The position numbers were made by a program, and so were the translations under genes. DNA of 64,000 bases from Burkholderiales bacterium (lineage in GTDB: Bacteria; Pseudomonadota; Gammaproteobacteria; Burkholderiales; SG8-41), in the NCBI GenBank assembly GCA_036262035.1, contig DATAJS010000031.1:1-64000 (forward strand), read 5' to 3'. The notes under the pieces were generated by a model. The model did not search any database, was not told the DNA's origin, and worked only from the letters and a program-made list of their open reading frames with translations. Shown here in pieces: positions 8,819 to 17,016 of the stretch; the first letter of the stretch is position 1; every line of letters starts with the position of its first letter.

Positions 8819-9939
8819 CCGGCGCGGCGCGGGTCGTCGGCGGGAGAATAAGGCTTGCGCCGCGGCGCCTGCGGCAAGCCGGCGGCAGCGAGCCTGAAGA
8901 GCGCTTTGAGCAGCGCGTCGCGTTTCACCGCGACCCGGCTCGCGGCGATGACGAGCTTGACGCTCCTGCGCGAGATCTTCACCTGCGCGCCGCTGCGAAA
9001 GTCGCGGCGGGCGTTTATCTTGCGCAACGTGAGCAGCGCCATGCCGATCGCCCACAGGCAGAAGTGACGGATCGCGGTCTCTTCACGCGGGATGAGCAGG
9101 GTGTAGCGCAGCGCGTCTTCCAGATGCGCGTGCGCGATGCCGATCAGACGTCCGAGCGCGGCGCCGAACGCTGCGTCGTTACCCGCCGAGCCGAGTGACG
9201 TCAGATCGAAGCCGCTCGCACGGAAAACATCGTTCGGCAGCCAGCACGCGCCGCGGCTGCGATCCTCCCAGATGTCCTTGAGGATGTTGGTCATCTGCAA
9301 GCCCTGACCGAACGAGATCGCGAGCGGCATCAGCGTCTCGCGATGCTTCGCGATGTCGGGCGAGTAATCGCAGAACAGACGCGTCAGCATCTCGCCGACG
9401 ACCCCCGCGACGCAGTAGCAGTAGCGGTCGAGCTCCGCGACATCTGCCAGCCCTGACCCGGGGCGCGCCTCCTGGAAATACGCCATGCCGTCGGCCATGA
9501 CTTCGACGCAGTCGCGCAAGGCCTGCTGCTGTTCGGCGTTGAAGGTGTGCGTGAGCGCGACGACGCGCGGCGTCCTGACCACGAGATCGCGGTCGGCGGA
9601 CGCACTCGACGCGAGGCGCGGCGTGAGCTCTTCGACGAAAGCGCCGGCCGCGTGCGTGCCGGCGAGGACTTCCACGAACTGCGTGCAGAAGCGCCGCTTC
9701 TCGCCGCTGGAGAGCGATTCTTCGTCCTCGATGGTGTCGACGATGCGGCACAGGAGGTAGGCGTTCGAGACGACGCGGCGCAGCCCCGGCGGCAGCTGCG
9801 GGATGGTCAGCGCGAACGTGCGCGACACGTCCTGCAGCAGCGCGCTCTGCAGGGCGTCGTCGGCCGGCACGGCGGTCGCGTACGCGCTGCCAGGCTCGTG
9901 CGCAGCCCGGCTCGACAAGGCTTGTCTTGCCGATGTCAT
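8815..9939 (-). CDS. sqs: Squalene synthase (one-step, Sqs-type) of the squalene/phytoene synthase family
   Basis: A 374-residue trans-isoprenyl diphosphate synthase. The first aspartate-rich motif is DTIED (68-72), as in squalene synthases (DTxED) rather than the DDxxD form usual in HpnC, HpnD and CrtB. The second is DIWED (222-226). The segment DRYCYCVAGVVGEMLTRLF (171-189) also resembles true squalene synthase. The protein is about 90 residues longer than HpnC or HpnD, with a C-terminal extension. It would condense two farnesyl diphosphates and reduce the product to squalene. ATG 9939 is preferred over the adjacent GTG 9942. It heads the five-gene overlap chain and is divergent from hpnH. 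An HpnD-like role cannot be fully excluded. Confidence 0.75.
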   Translation of the reverse strand: MTSARQALSSRAAHEPGSAYATAVPADDALQSALLQDVSRTFALTIPQLPPGLRRVVSNAYLLCRIVDTIEDEESLSSGEKRRFCTQFVEVLAGTHAAGAFVEELTPRLASSASADRDLVVRTPRVVALTHTFNAEQQQALRDCVEVMADGMAYFQEARPGSGLADVAELDRYCYCVAGVVGEMLTRLFCDYSPDIAKHRETLMPLAISFGQGLQMTNILKDIWEDRSRGACWLPNDVFRASGFDLTSLGSAGNDAAFGAALGRLIGIAHAHLEDALRYTLLIPREETAIRHFCLWAIGMALLTLRKINARRDFRSGAQVKISRRSVKLVIAASRVAVKRDALLKALFRLAAAGLPQAPRRKPYSPADDPRRAG

Positions 9940-10180
9940 CACGCGCAGACTGCGGCGCGCGCGGTCCGCGCGCCGTCGCGGGCGCCGAAGTGCCTCATCG
10001 ATACTCCTTCCTTCGGTGACGCCGTCACCCGATGCTTTCGCTTTTTACGCCGGGGCGGGTTTGCAAACCGTAAGCCCGACGTAAGCTATGCCGCGCTTGA
10101 CCGCGCGGGTGTACTGCGGCACAAATGTAACGTGCGTATTGTAGCCGCGTCACCCCCCAGTCGATGAAGTGCGCCATCCC
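9940..10180. promoter_or_regulatory. Divergent control region between squalene synthase and hpnH
   Basis: This 241-base spacer separates two divergent hopanoid operons and must carry both promoters. It is AT-richer than its surroundings around 10025-10145. I could not pick a convincing -35/-10 pair or operator from the sequence alone. Confidence 0.5.
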
Positions 10181-11227
10181 ATGAGTGTCCCGCTGATCCA
10201 GGTCTATCGCGTCGCCCGCTACATCCTCGGCCGTAAGCTTGCGGGCGTTAAGCGCTATCCGCTGGTGCTCATGCTGGAGCCGCTGCTCCGCTGCAACCTC
10301 GCGTGCGCGGGCTGCGGCAAGATCGACCACCCTGAAGCGATCCTCGACCGCAGGCTGTCGGTCGAAGAGGCCTTGGGCGCCGTCGACGAGTCGGGCGTGC
10401 CGGTCGTGTCGATCGCCGGCGGCGAGCCGCTCATTCACAAGGACATCGCACAGATCGTCCGCGGCATCGTCGATCGTAAAAAATTTGTGTACTTGTGCAC
10501 CAACGCGCTCCTGCTCGGGAAGCGGCTGCACGAGTTCAAGCCTTCGCCGTATCTCACTTTTTCGGTCCACCTCGACGGGCTGCGCGAGCGCCACGACGCC
10601 TCGGTATGCCGCGCGGGCGTCTTCGACAAGGCGGTCGAGGCGATCAAAGCCGCGCTCGGGAAGGGCTTCCGCGTGACGGTGAACTGCACGCTGTTCCAGG
10701 GTGAGTCCGCGCCCGAGGTCGCGGAGTTCCTCGATTACTGCAAGGACCTCGGTGTCGAAGGGGTGACGATCTCTCCGGGATACAGCTACAGCCACGCGCC
10801 GCAGCAGGAGATTTTCCTGCGGCGCACCGCGTCCAAGCAGCTCTTCCGCGAAGTGTTCAGGCTGGGCCGCGGCCGCAAGTGGCGTTTCAACCAGTCGAGC
10901 CTGTACCTCGATTTCCTCGCGGGCAACCAGGCCTATCAGTGCACGCCGTGGGGCAATCCCACGCGCAACGTCTTCGGCTGGCAGAAACCGTGTTACCTGC
11001 TCGTCGACGAAGGCTATGCGAAGAGCTTTCGCGAGCTGATGGAGACGACCGACTGGGACGCCTACGGCACCGGCCGCAACCCGAAGTGCGCCGACTGCAT
11101 GGTCCACTGCGGGTACGAGCCGACCGCGGTCGACGATGCGGTCACCCACCCCGTGAAAGCGATGCTGGTCTCGCTGCGCGGGCCGCGCACCGCGGGCGCG
11201 CTCGCGGGCGAGCCAGGCCGGCCGTAA
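10181..11227 (+). CDS. hpnH: Adenosyl-hopene transferase HpnH (radical SAM)
   Basis: A 348-residue radical SAM enzyme that joins the 5'-deoxyadenosyl group to hopene. The iron-sulfur cluster motif CxxxCxxC is at Cys38, Cys42 and Cys45 (RCNLACAGCGK), and GGEPLIHKDI is the SAM-binding region. The C-terminal domain carries the HpnH-specific cysteines in NPKCADCMVHCGYEPTAV. Start ATG 10181 (MSVPLIQVYR) matches the family N-terminus; a GTG at 10169 is possible. hpnB follows 28 bases downstream. No hpnA lies between hpnH and hpnB, as it often does elsewhere. Confidence 0.93.
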   Translation: MSVPLIQVYRVARYILGRKLAGVKRYPLVLMLEPLLRCNLACAGCGKIDHPEAILDRRLSVEEALGAVDESGVPVVSIAGGEPLIHKDIAQIVRGIVDRKKFVYLCTNALLLGKRLHEFKPSPYLTFSVHLDGLRERHDASVCRAGVFDKAVEAIKAALGKGFRVTVNCTLFQGESAPEVAEFLDYCKDLGVEGVTISPGYSYSHAPQQEIFLRRTASKQLFREVFRLGRGRKWRFNQSSLYLDFLAGNQAYQCTPWGNPTRNVFGWQKPCYLLVDEGYAKSFRELMETTDWDAYGTGRNPKCADCMVHCGYEPTAVDDAVTHPVKAMLVSLRGPRTAGALAGEPGRP

Positions 11228-11255
11228 CGCGGGCCTGCCGATTCCCGTAGACCCG

Positions 11256-12347
11256 ATGCTCGCCCTCGCCGCCGCGGCCGCCGCGCTGTGGTGGGCGCTC
11301 CTCCTCGTGCCGTGGCGGCCGTGGCGCGCCGGTCCGGTGCTCGATGCGCAGGCGCCCGCGAGGGTGGTGTCGGGAAGCGTCACCGCGGTGATCCCCGCGC
11401 GCGATGAAGCGGCGCTCGTCGCGCGCTGCGTCGCGAGCGTGCGCGCGCAAGGCGTGGACGCGGTCGTGGTCGACGACCAGAGCGAAGACGACACCGCCGC
11501 CATCGCCCGCGCTGCCGGCGCGAGCGTGGTGCGCGGCGAGGCCATGCCGAGCGGCTGGAGCGGCAAGGTGTGGGCGCTCGAGCAGGGCCGGGCGCACGCG
11601 ACGACGGACTACGTGCTGCTCGTCGATGCCGATATCGAGCTCGGGGCCGGCATCGTCGACGCGCTGCTCGCGAAGATGAAGCACGAGGGGATCGCATTCG
11701 CTTCGCTGGTGCCGCAGCCGCGCTTCGAAGCGTTCTGGGAAAAGCTCCTCATGCCGGCGTTCGTGTACTTCTTCGCGCTGCTCTATCCGTTTCGATTGTC
11801 GAGCTCGCCGCGCTCGCGAGTGGCCGCGGCGAGCGGCGGCTGCGTGCTCGTCGAACGGCGCGCGCTGGAGGCGATCGGCGGATTCGCGGCGCTCAAAGGC
11901 GCGCTCATCGACGACTGCACGCTCGCGCGCTGCGTGAAGCGCGCGGGCTTCATGACGTGGATCGGGCTCACCCGCTCGGCGCACAGCCTGAGGCCGTATC
12001 CGGCGCGCGCCGACGTGTGGGCGATGGTCGAGCGCAATGCCTACACCCAGTTGCGCTATGCGGTCGGCTGGCTGTGCGCGTGCACCGCGCTGATGGTGCT
12101 CGCGTTCTGGGTACCGGTGATCGCGCTGTTCGATGCGCGCGCCGCGGTGCAGGTCCTGGGCGCGGCCGCGATCGCCGCGACGATCGCGAGCTACCTGCCG
12201 ACGCTGCGCTTCTATCGGCGCTCGCCCGCGTGGGCGCTCGCCTTGCTTGTCATCGCCACGCTCTTCCTCGCGATGACCTGGACCTCGGCGCTGCGCTACT
12301 ATCGCCGCGAACGCGCGCGGTGGAAGGGCCGCGTGTACGCAACCTGA
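11256..12347 (+). CDS. hpnB: Hopene-associated glycosyltransferase HpnB
   Basis: A 363-residue family 2-type glycosyltransferase with an N-terminal hydrophobic segment, a nucleotide-sugar domain (IPARDEAALVARC, then VVDDQSEDDT, then the metal-binding LLVDADIELG at about 126-135) and several C-terminal membrane helices. This layout and the segment SGGCVLVERRALEAIGGF fit the HpnB family of hopanoid clusters. The sugar and acceptor are not established. It lies between hpnH and hpnM, with only 9 bases before hpnM, so it is probably cotranscribed with both. Confidence 0.85.
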   Translation: MLALAAAAAALWWALLLVPWRPWRAGPVLDAQAPARVVSGSVTAVIPARDEAALVARCVASVRAQGVDAVVVDDQSEDDTAAIARAAGASVVRGEAMPSGWSGKVWALEQGRAHATTDYVLLVDADIELGAGIVDALLAKMKHEGIAFASLVPQPRFEAFWEKLLMPAFVYFFALLYPFRLSSSPRSRVAAASGGCVLVERRALEAIGGFAALKGALIDDCTLARCVKRAGFMTWIGLTRSAHSLRPYPARADVWAMVERNAYTQLRYAVGWLCACTALMVLAFWVPVIALFDARAAVQVLGAAAIAATIASYLPTLRFYRRSPAWALALLVIATLFLAMTWTSALRYYRRERARWKGRVYAT

Positions 12348-12356
12348 CGGATAGCC

Positions 12357-12959
12357 GTGAAGCGCACTCTCTTTCGTTTCCTCGCAGCGGTCCTGCTCCT
12401 TGTCACAACCTGCACCTACGCGCAGTCCGGCGACCCCGCTGCACGCGTGAAGAGCTTTTACGCGACGCTGCTCGAGACCATGAAGGACGCCAGGCGGCTC
12501 GGGGTGGAAGGCCGCTACAAAAAGCTTGCGCCGGCGGTGAATGCGGCGTTCGACCTGCCTGCGATGACGCGCATCGCGGTGGGCCCGTCGTGGACGACCT
12601 TGACGTCCGAGCAGCAAGGCGCGCTCACTGTGGCGTTCACACGCATGACGGTCGCGACGTACGCGAACCGCTTCGACGGTTACGACGGAGAGCGCTTCGA
12701 AGTGGAGCCGAAGATCGTCGAGCGCGGCGCCGACCGCATCGTCAACACCAGGCTCGTGACGACCGGCGAGGCGGTGACGCTCAATTACCTCCTGCGCTCG
12801 TCAGGGGGTGACTGGAAGATCGTCGACGTGTACCTGAGCGGTACGATCAGCGAGCTCGCCGCGCGCCGGTCCGAGTTCTCGGCGATCCTGAAGTCCGGCG
12901 GACCGGACGCGCTGACGAAGACGTTGCAGGCGCGCGGGGACAAGCTGCTGAGCCCGTGA
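12357..12959 (+). CDS. hpnM: HpnM, MlaC-family periplasmic lipid-binding protein
   Basis: A 200-residue exported protein with a signal peptide (about residues 1-22, ending TYAQ) followed by an MlaC/Ttg2D-like domain. The segments LAPAVNAAFDLPAMTRIAVG and VDVYLSGTISELAARRSEF are typical. MlaC proteins carry phospholipid between the outer-membrane MlaA complex and the inner-membrane MlaFEDB transporter, and HpnM is the hopanoid-cluster member. The GTG start directly precedes a Lys-Arg-rich signal-peptide n-region. The gene ends at repeat copy C, and mlaA converges on it from the other side. Confidence 0.85.
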   Translation: MKRTLFRFLAAVLLLVTTCTYAQSGDPAARVKSFYATLLETMKDARRLGVEGRYKKLAPAVNAAFDLPAMTRIAVGPSWTTLTSEQQGALTVAFTRMTVATYANRFDGYDGERFEVEPKIVERGADRIVNTRLVTTGEAVTLNYLLRSSGGDWKIVDVYLSGTISELAARRSEFSAILKSGGPDALTKTLQARGDKLLSP

Positions 12960-12967
12960 AGAAGATC

Positions 12968-13137
12968 GAACCGCCAGGGACGCAAAGGACGTCAGGGAAA
13001 AGCAACTTCGTCATTGCGAGGAGCGGCAGCGACGAAGCAATCGCGTTACGAACGGAAAACGTGCGCCACGAGATCGCCACGCGCCTTCGGCGCTCGCGAT
13101 GACGTTGTCGGGTTTGCTTTGCGTCCTTTGCGGTTAA
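12968..13137. repeat. Nested intergenic repeat, copy C
   Basis: The outer arms are CCGCCAGGGACGCAAAGGAC and TTTGCGTCCTTTGCGGTTAA. The inner left arm GTCATTGCGAGGAGCG continues to GCAGCGACGAAGCAATCGCG. The central block is almost the same as in copy B over about 70 bases, so B and C form a subfamily. It fills the gap between convergent hpnM and mlaA. Confidence 0.9.
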
Positions 13138-13153
13138 GACGCTTTTAAAGGCG

Positions 13154-13906
13154 CTACGGTTTCGGCGGGGCCGCCGGGTCGTCGAGCTCGTCGCCGGGCC
13201 GCGGCTTCACCGGCCGCACCTTCGCGAGCTCGGCGTCTCGCCTCTGGCGCACGATGCTCTTGAGCTGCGCGTAGAAGTCGAGCGAGCCGTTCTCGATGAT
13301 TTCGAGCCCTTCGATGTTGCGTGCGCGCGTGTCCACACCGTCGGCGATGCGCATGGCGACGACCGCGTCCGACGACGAATTCGGCAGGTAGGTTCCGGGC
13401 GCCGTCGTGTACATGTCGACGCCGAGGCCGACTGCGTCCCGGACGTTCGAAGGCCCGAACACCGGCAGCACGAGGTACACGCCCTCCCCTGCGCCCCAGC
13501 CGTGCAGCGTCTGGCCGAAATCGCCCGACTGGCGCGGGAGCCCTTCCTTCGTCGCGATGTCGAACATCCCGCCGATGCCCGCGATCGAGTTCAGCACGAA
13601 TCGCGAGAACGTCGTTCCCGCCGCGTCGAGCCGGCCCTGGAGAATGTTGTTCGCGAGTATCCGCGGCTCGGCGAGGTTGCGCATGAAGTAGTGCAGCCGG
13701 TCCTGGACGAACGTGGGTACGACGCCGCGATAGGCGATGGCGACGGGCTTGATCAGCACGCCGTCGATCACGCGGTTCGCCTCGAAGACCTTGCGGTTGA
13801 GCGGCTCGAGCGGATCGTCGCTCGCCTGCCCGTGCGGGACGCTCGCGCATCCGGAGAACGCGAGGCAGACGGCGAAGGCGAAGAGGAAGTGCAGCAGACG
13901 GGGCAT
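13154..13906 (-). CDS. mlaA: MlaA/VacJ-family outer-membrane lipoprotein
   Basis: A 250-residue lipoprotein from the ATG at 13906; an in-frame ATG 42 bases upstream would add 14 residues before the signal peptide and is less likely. The lipobox ends FSGC (Cys20). The MlaA core is clear: DPLEPLNRKVFEANRVID, then the TTFSRFVLNSIAGIGGMFDI and GVYLVLPVFGPSNVRDAVG segments. MlaA removes lipid from the outer leaflet of the outer membrane and hands it to MlaC. The gene sits 54 bases downstream of hpnN on the same strand, so hopanoid export and outer-membrane lipid asymmetry functions share a transcript. Confidence 0.9.
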   Translation of the reverse strand: MPRLLHFLFAFAVCLAFSGCASVPHGQASDDPLEPLNRKVFEANRVIDGVLIKPVAIAYRGVVPTFVQDRLHYFMRNLAEPRILANNILQGRLDAAGTTFSRFVLNSIAGIGGMFDIATKEGLPRQSGDFGQTLHGWGAGEGVYLVLPVFGPSNVRDAVGLGVDMYTTAPGTYLPNSSSDAVVAMRIADGVDTRARNIEGLEIIENGSLDFYAQLKSIVRQRRDAELAKVRPVKPRPGDELDDPAAPPKP

Positions 13907-13960
13907 CGAGGTCTTTCGCGAAGCCGGCAAGGATAAGCGAAGCGGCATCGGGTGTGAAGC

Positions 13961-16570
13961 TCACCTTCGCCGCATCGAGTACAAGAGCGCGGGCAGAAAC
14001 ACCAGCGCGCACGCCAGGGTGCATGCCAGCGACATCGCGAGCAGCTCTCCCATGCTCGCGGTTCCGGGATGCGACGAAAGCCACAGGCTGCCGAACGCGC
14101 TCGCGGTCGTGAGCGCGCTGAAGATCACCGCGCGCGCGAGGCTCGACGCGAGGAGCCCGCGCGCGCCCGACCGCCACGCCGCCACGAAGTAGATGTTGAA
14201 CGCGACCCCGATGCCGAACAGCAGCGGCAGCGCGATGATGTTCGCGTAGTTCAGCGGCCGCGCGAGCGCCGCGCACAGCGCGAGCGTGACGAGGCCCGAG
14301 AGCACCAGCGGCGCGAGCGTGAGCGCGACGTCGACCGCCCGCCGCAGCACCACGACCAGCACCAGCGTGATCGCCGCCAGCGCGAGCGCGCCGGCCTGTA
14401 CGAACGCGGTGACGATCGCGCGCCCCGATTCCTTGATCCACACCGGTCCGCCGGCGGCCGCGGGCTCGACACTGCGCACCGCGTCGACGAAGCGATCGAG
14501 CACCGCGTTGTCGGTGCTGTCGCCGGCGGGATAGACCTCGACCCGCGCACGGCCGTCGGCGGCGATCCAGTCGCGCCTGATCTGCGGCGGCAGCGATTCG
14601 CGCGTCACGCGCGCGGGCTGCAGCGCCGCACGCATCTGAGCGAGCATGGCGGTGAGGCCGGGGATCAACGCCGCGTGCGCGCGCTCGCGTTGCGCGCCAT
14701 TGCCCGCGCTCACCGCGGACAGCGCGCCCGCGAGCCGCTTCGCCTCGCTCGCGGCCGCGCCGTTCGCGCGGTCGGCGAACGCCTGCAACGCGTGCGCGGC
14801 CTCGCCCATCGCTTGCGCGTTCTGCGCATCGCTCGGCGCGGGCACGGAGGGTGCGACGAGCGCCGGCCCGAGCAGCATCGCGGCGTCCTCGATCAGCGCG
14901 AGCTTCCTGTCCTGCTCTTCGGGAACGAAGCTCGAGAAGGTCAGCGTCTGTGACACTTCCGGCAGCGCCGCGAGCTTCTTCGCCACCGCGTCCGCCGCGG
15001 CCAGATCCGGCGCCAGCACGTCGATCGTGTTCGGCGTGCTGTGCGGGTCTTGCGCGAGGTCGCGCAGCGTCGCGACCGACTCGGTGCGTTCGCTGCGCAG
15101 GTTGAGCGGATTGAAATCGAAGCGCAGGAACGGCAGCAGCGCGAGCGATACGGCGGCGAGCGCGGCGCATACGGCGAGCACCGCTCGATGCTTCGCCTCG
15201 ATGAACGCATCGAGACGCGCGAGCGCGGGCACGCCCACCGGCGCGGCCTCGCCGCGCGGCCTCGTCAACGCGAGCAGCGCCGGCAGCAGCGTGATGCTCG
15301 CGGCGAACGCGATCACCATGCCGTTGCCGGCGATGAGCCCGAGCTCGGCGACGCCGCGATACGCCGTCGGCAGGAACGCGAAGAACCCCAGCGCGGTCGC
15401 CGCCGCCGCGAGCGCCAGCGGGCCGCCCACCCGCGCGCCGGCATTGCGCAACGCCACGTGGAGGTCGCCGTGCTCGAAGCGCTCCGCGCGGTACGCCACC
15501 GCGAGCTGTATGCCGAAGTCGACGCCGAGGCCGACGAACAGCACCGCGAACGCGATCGAGATCAGGTTGACCGCGCCGACCAGCGCGATGCCGACCGCAG
15601 CGGTGACGGCCAGCCCGCAGAAGAGGCTCGCGAGCACTGCCGCGATGAGCTTCGACGAGCGCAGCGCGATCCACAACAGCACGATCACGAGCGATATCGT
15701 CACCGCCGCGCTGAGGCCCGCGCTCTCGCGCAGCGTCGCGAGCTCTTCGTGCGCGAGCGGGACCTGTCCCGTGAGCCGCACGCGCACCCCGCGCTCCGGC
15801 GTGAGACCGAGCTCGACCGCGGCGTTGCGTACCGCTGCGATCGCCGCTGCGCCGGGCTGCAGCTGCGTGTGATCGAGCCGGGGGTGCATGAGCACGAAGC
15901 GCCGCAGCTCGCGCGGATCGCCCGCTTTGCCGGTGAAGAGCGCCCGCCACGCGAGCGGTTCGACGCGGTTGTCGTGCGCGGCCTGCAGCGCGTCGGCGAG
16001 CGCCTTGAACGGCGCCGCGAGGTCGTCGACCGGTGCGCCGCCTTCGCCCGCGCCGCGCGCGAACAGCGCGAGCGCGCCGGCGAGCCCGCGCAGGCTGGGA
16101 TCGGCCGCGAGCGGCCCCAGCAGCGGCTGCGCGGCGATGAGCTGCTCCAGGGTCTGCGAAAGCTCGGTGGTGGAGAGATAGAGCAGGCCGTTCGTCTCGA
16201 AGAAGTCGCCGCCGTCGGGCCGCCACGCCGCCTTGAAGAGCGACGTCTCGCGCGCGAGACGCGAGGCCAGCGCCGCCGCCGCATGACCCGCGAGCTCGGG
16301 GGTGCGGCCGTCGACGACGGCGACGATGAGATCGCTGCGCTGTGGGAAAGCCTTGTCGAAAGCGATCTGGCGCTGCCGCCAGTCGAGCTCGCGCGACAGC
16401 AGCTCGCCGGTGTCGGTGTCCATGGTGAAGCGCGACGCGACGAACCACGCCGCCGCGGCCGACAGCAGCATCCACAGGGCGAGGACCAGGACGGCGTGCC
16501 GGCTGCAGAACGTTACGATGCGGGCGACTGCGCGTCCTGCGGCGTCGCCCTGCTTTGGGTTGACCGGCAC
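13961..16570 (-). CDS. hpnN: HpnN, RND-family hopanoid transporter
   Basis: An MMPL/RND transporter of 869 residues from the GTG at 16570. Two six-helix halves are separated by large periplasmic loops, and the FxDFN/NLRSERTES segment after the first half is typical of HpnN. HpnN moves hopanoids from the inner to the outer membrane. The open frame extends to an ATG at 16729 (922 residues), but the extra N-terminus lacks hydrophobic or conserved sequence and would overlap the region needed as a promoter. The GTG lacks a strong ribosome-binding site, so the start is uncertain. mlaA follows on the same strand. Confidence 0.88.
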   Translation of the reverse strand: MPVNPKQGDAAGRAVARIVTFCSRHAVLVLALWMLLSAAAAWFVASRFTMDTDTGELLSRELDWRQRQIAFDKAFPQRSDLIVAVVDGRTPELAGHAAAALASRLARETSLFKAAWRPDGGDFFETNGLLYLSTTELSQTLEQLIAAQPLLGPLAADPSLRGLAGALALFARGAGEGGAPVDDLAAPFKALADALQAAHDNRVEPLAWRALFTGKAGDPRELRRFVLMHPRLDHTQLQPGAAAIAAVRNAAVELGLTPERGVRVRLTGQVPLAHEELATLRESAGLSAAVTISLVIVLLWIALRSSKLIAAVLASLFCGLAVTAAVGIALVGAVNLISIAFAVLFVGLGVDFGIQLAVAYRAERFEHGDLHVALRNAGARVGGPLALAAAATALGFFAFLPTAYRGVAELGLIAGNGMVIAFAASITLLPALLALTRPRGEAAPVGVPALARLDAFIEAKHRAVLAVCAALAAVSLALLPFLRFDFNPLNLRSERTESVATLRDLAQDPHSTPNTIDVLAPDLAAADAVAKKLAALPEVSQTLTFSSFVPEEQDRKLALIEDAAMLLGPALVAPSVPAPSDAQNAQAMGEAAHALQAFADRANGAAASEAKRLAGALSAVSAGNGAQRERAHAALIPGLTAMLAQMRAALQPARVTRESLPPQIRRDWIAADGRARVEVYPAGDSTDNAVLDRFVDAVRSVEPAAAGGPVWIKESGRAIVTAFVQAGALALAAITLVLVVVLRRAVDVALTLAPLVLSGLVTLALCAALARPLNYANIIALPLLFGIGVAFNIYFVAAWRSGARGLLASSLARAVIFSALTTASAFGSLWLSSHPGTASMGELLAMSLACTLACALVFLPALLYSMRRR

Positions 16571-16760
16571 TTGTTCGGGATCGGTGGCGAGACGCGGATC
16601 GTACCGTACCGCCCCGACACCGCCGTCGGGTTGCGCCCGACGCGGACCGCCTGCCGAGATCAAAATGCGACGAACGGGCGATAGAAAGGACATGTTCTCC
16701 CGCGACGATACGTCCACGGGCTCACACACGGCCCGCCACGCCTACTCAAAGGAGAACCGA
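16571..16760. promoter_or_regulatory. Divergent spacer between hpnN and the small lipoprotein gene
   Basis: This 190-base region lies between divergent starts and must contain promoters in both directions. A good ribosome-binding site for the right-hand gene (AAGGAG, 16749-16754) is visible. I saw no clear promoter boxes. Confidence 0.45.
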
Positions 16761-16892
16761 ATGAGCTCGATCGTCAGGATCGCCGCCGCCGCGCTGCTGC
16801 TCGGCATGTTCGCCGGGTGCGCCGCCTGGACCCCCAATGTGCAGACCGACAGCATGCAGGATCCGGAGATCTACACCGGAGTCAGCGACTGA
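16761..16892 (+). CDS. Small lipoprotein, 43 residues
   Basis: A short gene with a strong ribosome-binding site (AAGGAG, seven bases before the ATG). The product begins MSSIVRIAAAALLLGMFAGC: a positively charged start, a hydrophobic core and a lipobox ending FAGC at Cys20. Processing would leave a 24-residue tail, CAAWTPNVQTDSMQDPEIYT plus GVSD. It resembles small entericidin-like or other envelope lipoproteins only in layout, and I do not recognise the family. It lies 124 bases upstream of a response regulator gene on the same strand. Confidence 0.75.
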   Translation: MSSIVRIAAAALLLGMFAGCAAWTPNVQTDSMQDPEIYTGVSD

Positions 16893-17016
16893 GTCGTGCA
16901 GGACTGCCGCGGCCCGTCTCCCGCGGGCCGGGGCAGGTTATCCGCGTGACGCAAGCGGGACCCCGACACGGCGCACGTAGTAAACTCGGACGGCTGCAAT
17001 GCGAGAAAGCTTTGAG

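Noticed and set aside
16571-16729. N-terminal extension of HpnN to ATG 16729
   Set aside because: The 53 extra residues lack hydrophobic or conserved sequence, and would occupy most of the only promoter space for two divergent genes.
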